Below, piece after piece: positions 39,986-40,984 of a DNA stretch of 40,984 nt. The stretch's first letter is position 1, and each line of letters starts with the position of its first letter. The notes under the pieces are model-generated. The model did not search any database, had not been told where the DNA came from, and saw nothing but the letters and a program-made list of their open reading frames with translations. A program made the translations under genes and the position numbers. Source of the stretch: Bacteroidaceae bacterium (GTDB taxonomy: Bacteria > Bacteroidota > Bacteroidia > Bacteroidales > Bacteroidaceae); contig JAFZFZ010000019.1 in the NCBI GenBank assembly GCA_017557005.1, forward strand, positions 1 to 40,984, written 5' to 3'.

Positions 39986-40025
39986 GCGAGCAAAATGCAA
40001 GTTTACTTGCGATTTCTCTGCGAGC
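39986..40025 (+). repeat. Dispersed hairpin repeat, copy 3 (after prfB)
   Basis: GCGAGC flanks both ends. Inside, AAATGCAAG and CTTGCGATTT form a hairpin with a TTTA loop and a single bulge, like copies 1 and 2 but with changed, still paired stem bases. The promoter-like right arm seen in copies 1 and 2 is degraded here. An AT-rich array (about 40051-40075) follows before the CYTH gene. Confidence 0.75.
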
Positions 40026-40075
40026 ACAGCCGAAGCTCAACAACGTAGTTGTTAATTTTCAATTCTCAATTTTTC

Positions 40076-40549
40076 ATGCAAGAGATCGAGCGTAAGTTCC
40101 TCGTCACCGACGACACATACCGCACACTGGCCTACGACCAGTCAGAGATACTGCAAGGCTACATCTGTAGCGGACACGGCCATACGGTACGTGTGCGCAC
40201 GCGCGGCGACAAGGGCTACCTCACCATCAAAGGCCCCTCGACGGATGGCATCAGCCGCTTCGAATGGGAGAAGGAGATCACCCTGCAGGATGCTCGCGAA
40301 CTGTTTGCCCTCTGCCAGACAGGCCGTATAGAGAAGACCCGCTACCTCGTGCACAACGGCAAGCACACCATCGAGGTGGATGAGTTTCATGGCGACAACG
40401 AAGGCCTCGTGTTTGCCGAGATCGAGCTCACCGACGTCAACGAAGAGTTTCTCCGCCCCGCCTTCTTGGGTGCCGAGGTTACCGGCAATCCCCGCTACTA
40501 CAATGCCTACATCAGCAAGCACCCCTACCCTACGTGGGATAAGGAGTGA
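40076..40549 (+). CDS. CYTH-domain protein
   Basis: The ATG at 40076 gives 157 residues beginning MQEIERKFLV, the EIERK signature of the CYTH/triphosphate tunnel fold; the in-frame start at 40049 lies in the AT-rich repeat and is rejected. Alternating basic and acidic strands follow (RVRTRGDKGYLTIKG, FEWEKEI, KTRYLV, IEVDEFHGDNEGLVFAEIEL). Family members bind or hydrolyse inorganic polyphosphate or triphosphate or thiamine triphosphate; the substrate here is unknown. It follows prfB after 143 bases with the hairpin repeat between them, and no clear promoter was found. Confidence 0.9.
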   Translation: MQEIERKFLVTDDTYRTLAYDQSEILQGYICSGHGHTVRVRTRGDKGYLTIKGPSTDGISRFEWEKEITLQDARELFALCQTGRIEKTRYLVHNGKHTIEVDEFHGDNEGLVFAEIELTDVNEEFLRPAFLGAEVTGNPRYYNAYISKHPYPTWDKE

Positions 40550-40724
40550 ACACGCCCTACCCTTAGCAACTCGCATAATCGGCCTGTCTGCCGCTTAGAA
40601 TACGTCGTTTCCCCTATAAGAAAGTTTATAAATCGGTTGGCGGTGACGTTTTTTTATTCAACGTCCAATAACTTAAATACATACACTCGGCATTGGCCGT
40701 CCTGCAAGGGCGTAGCCACTTGCA

Positions 40725-40751
40725 TTTCTGTGCTTTCCGTGCTTTCTGTGT
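40725..40751 (+). repeat. Triplicate 9-bp repeat near the right end
   Basis: TTTCTGTGC, TTTCCGTGC and TTTCTGTGT follow each other with exact 9-base spacing. The layout, three copies with period 9 and a GTG core, is like the array at 1-27, although the sequence differs. Confidence 0.7.
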
Positions 40752-40867
40752 GAAATTTATTGAAGATCCATTGTTTGTCGTGAGAAAGAGCTGTTTGTGT
40801 GTGAATTATCAAGGCTCTTATAACTTTTTTATAATGCGTTTCCCCTGTCTTATACTGGTATAGGTAG

Positions 40868-40894
40868 ACACATTTAATAACCATTAAAATGTGT
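40868..40894. mobile_element. Short inverted repeat before the probable transposase gene
   Basis: ACACATTT (40868-40875) and AAATGTGT (40887-40894) are inverted, separated by 11 bases, and lie 8 bases upstream of the transposase start. A looser pair, GTCTTATAC with GTATAGGTAGAC, sits just left of it near 40847-40869. They may belong to the left end of an insertion sequence; the outer terminus and target duplication cannot be fixed. Confidence 0.4.
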
Positions 40895-40901
40895 AGACAG
40901 T

Positions 40902-40984
40902 ATGAGAAAAAAACATCAACGTTACAGTGAAGAAGAACGTTTGTCAATTCTTCGTGACTACTTTACTTCAGGTATGGGTAAGCG
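40902..40984 (+). CDS. Probable transposase N-terminus, cut by the window end
   Basis: The frame opens MRKKHQRYSEEERLSILRDY and runs off the window after about 27 codons. An arginine- and lysine-rich start followed by a SEEERLSILRDYFTSG helix is typical of helix-turn-helix segments at the start of insertion-sequence OrfA or transposase proteins. Inverted repeats lie directly upstream. The IS family cannot be assigned from this fragment, and a small DNA-binding protein is the alternative. Confidence 0.5.
   Translation, partial: MRKKHQRYSEEERLSILRDYFTSGMGK

Larger units (their letters stand above)
40550..40901. other. Intergenic stretch with a 9-bp array and IS-like inverted repeats
   Basis: About 350 bases without a convincing gene. 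It holds a weak GACGT/ACGTC hairpin (40645-40665), a 9-bp triplicate array at 40725-40751 and inverted repeats just before the probable transposase start. A minus-strand frame of 97 codons crosses it but has low-complexity repeat composition and no signature, so it is not called. Confidence 0.6.

Noticed and set aside
40049..40075. Upstream start of the CYTH protein at 40049
   Set aside because: The extra residues come from the AT-rich repeat array; MQEIERKFLV at 40076 is the conserved CYTH start.
40654..40947. Minus-strand frame of 97 codons at the right end
   Set aside because: It spans the 9-bp repeat and the IS-like repeats, has repetitive TEST-like residues from the array and opposes the probable transposase; no gene signature is seen.

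Overview
The window looks like a chromosomal segment of a Bacteroidales bacterium that has a type IX secretion system (T9SS). The signs are Bacteroidetes-type promoters (a TTTG box, an 18-20 nt spacer, then TAnnTTTG), starts without clear Shine-Dalgarno sites, a 30-residue smalltalk peptide, a PorZ homologue with a T9SS sorting tail, a fused SpmA-SpmB protein, and the dut / TPR lipoprotein / DUF4292 / EnvC order. I cannot name the family or genus. Most of the window is housekeeping DNA interleaved with secreted or outer-membrane proteins. Only the far right end shows a probable insertion sequence.

Layout. 1-455: 9-bp repeat arrays, the smalltalk gene, a terminator and a strong promoter. 456-4962 (+): a secreted protein with a degenerate and an intact zincin domain, then rdgB and porZ. 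5120-8722 (-): a small secreted protein with a T9SS-like tail, a DUF6055 metallopeptidase and a CDF metal transporter; the transporter is flanked by two related direct repeats. 9007-9871 (+): greA behind a leader terminator, then a HIT hydrolase. 9952-17875 (-): a large TPR protein, a beta-barrel protein, an AT-rich secreted protein, a small leader-like protein and mannose-1-phosphate guanylyltransferase. 17949-19985: divergent dgt and dut. 20041-27172 (+): TPR lipoprotein, DUF4292 lipoprotein, EnvC-like protein, rhamnogalacturonan lyase, rhamnose mutarotase and a GNAT acyltransferase. 27302-30160 (+): topA and aroK. 30175-38587 (-): ybeY, spmAB, an HhH/beta-barrel gene broken by one stop codon, deoC, a MazG-type pyrophosphohydrolase, dtd, an EEP-family hydrolase and two tandem rhomboids. 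38817-40549 (+): prfB and a CYTH protein. 40550-40984: repeats and the start of a probable transposase.

Two themes link the genes. One is nucleotide and translation quality control (rdgB, dgt, dut, MazG-type, dtd, ybeY, prfB). The other is cell-envelope and secreted functions (PorZ, EnvC, TPR/barrel pair, rhomboids, metallopeptidases). The most notable regulatory signal is a hairpin repeat whose right arm carries the -33 box of a promoter. Nearly identical copies drive rdgB and dgt, and a third, decayed copy lies after prfB. Other notable points are the pseudo-zincin/zincin duplication, an attenuator-like greA leader, a metal-ligand change in the CDF transporter, a single-codon nonsense break in the HhH/barrel gene, and a small leader-like protein coupled to an AT-rich secreted protein.
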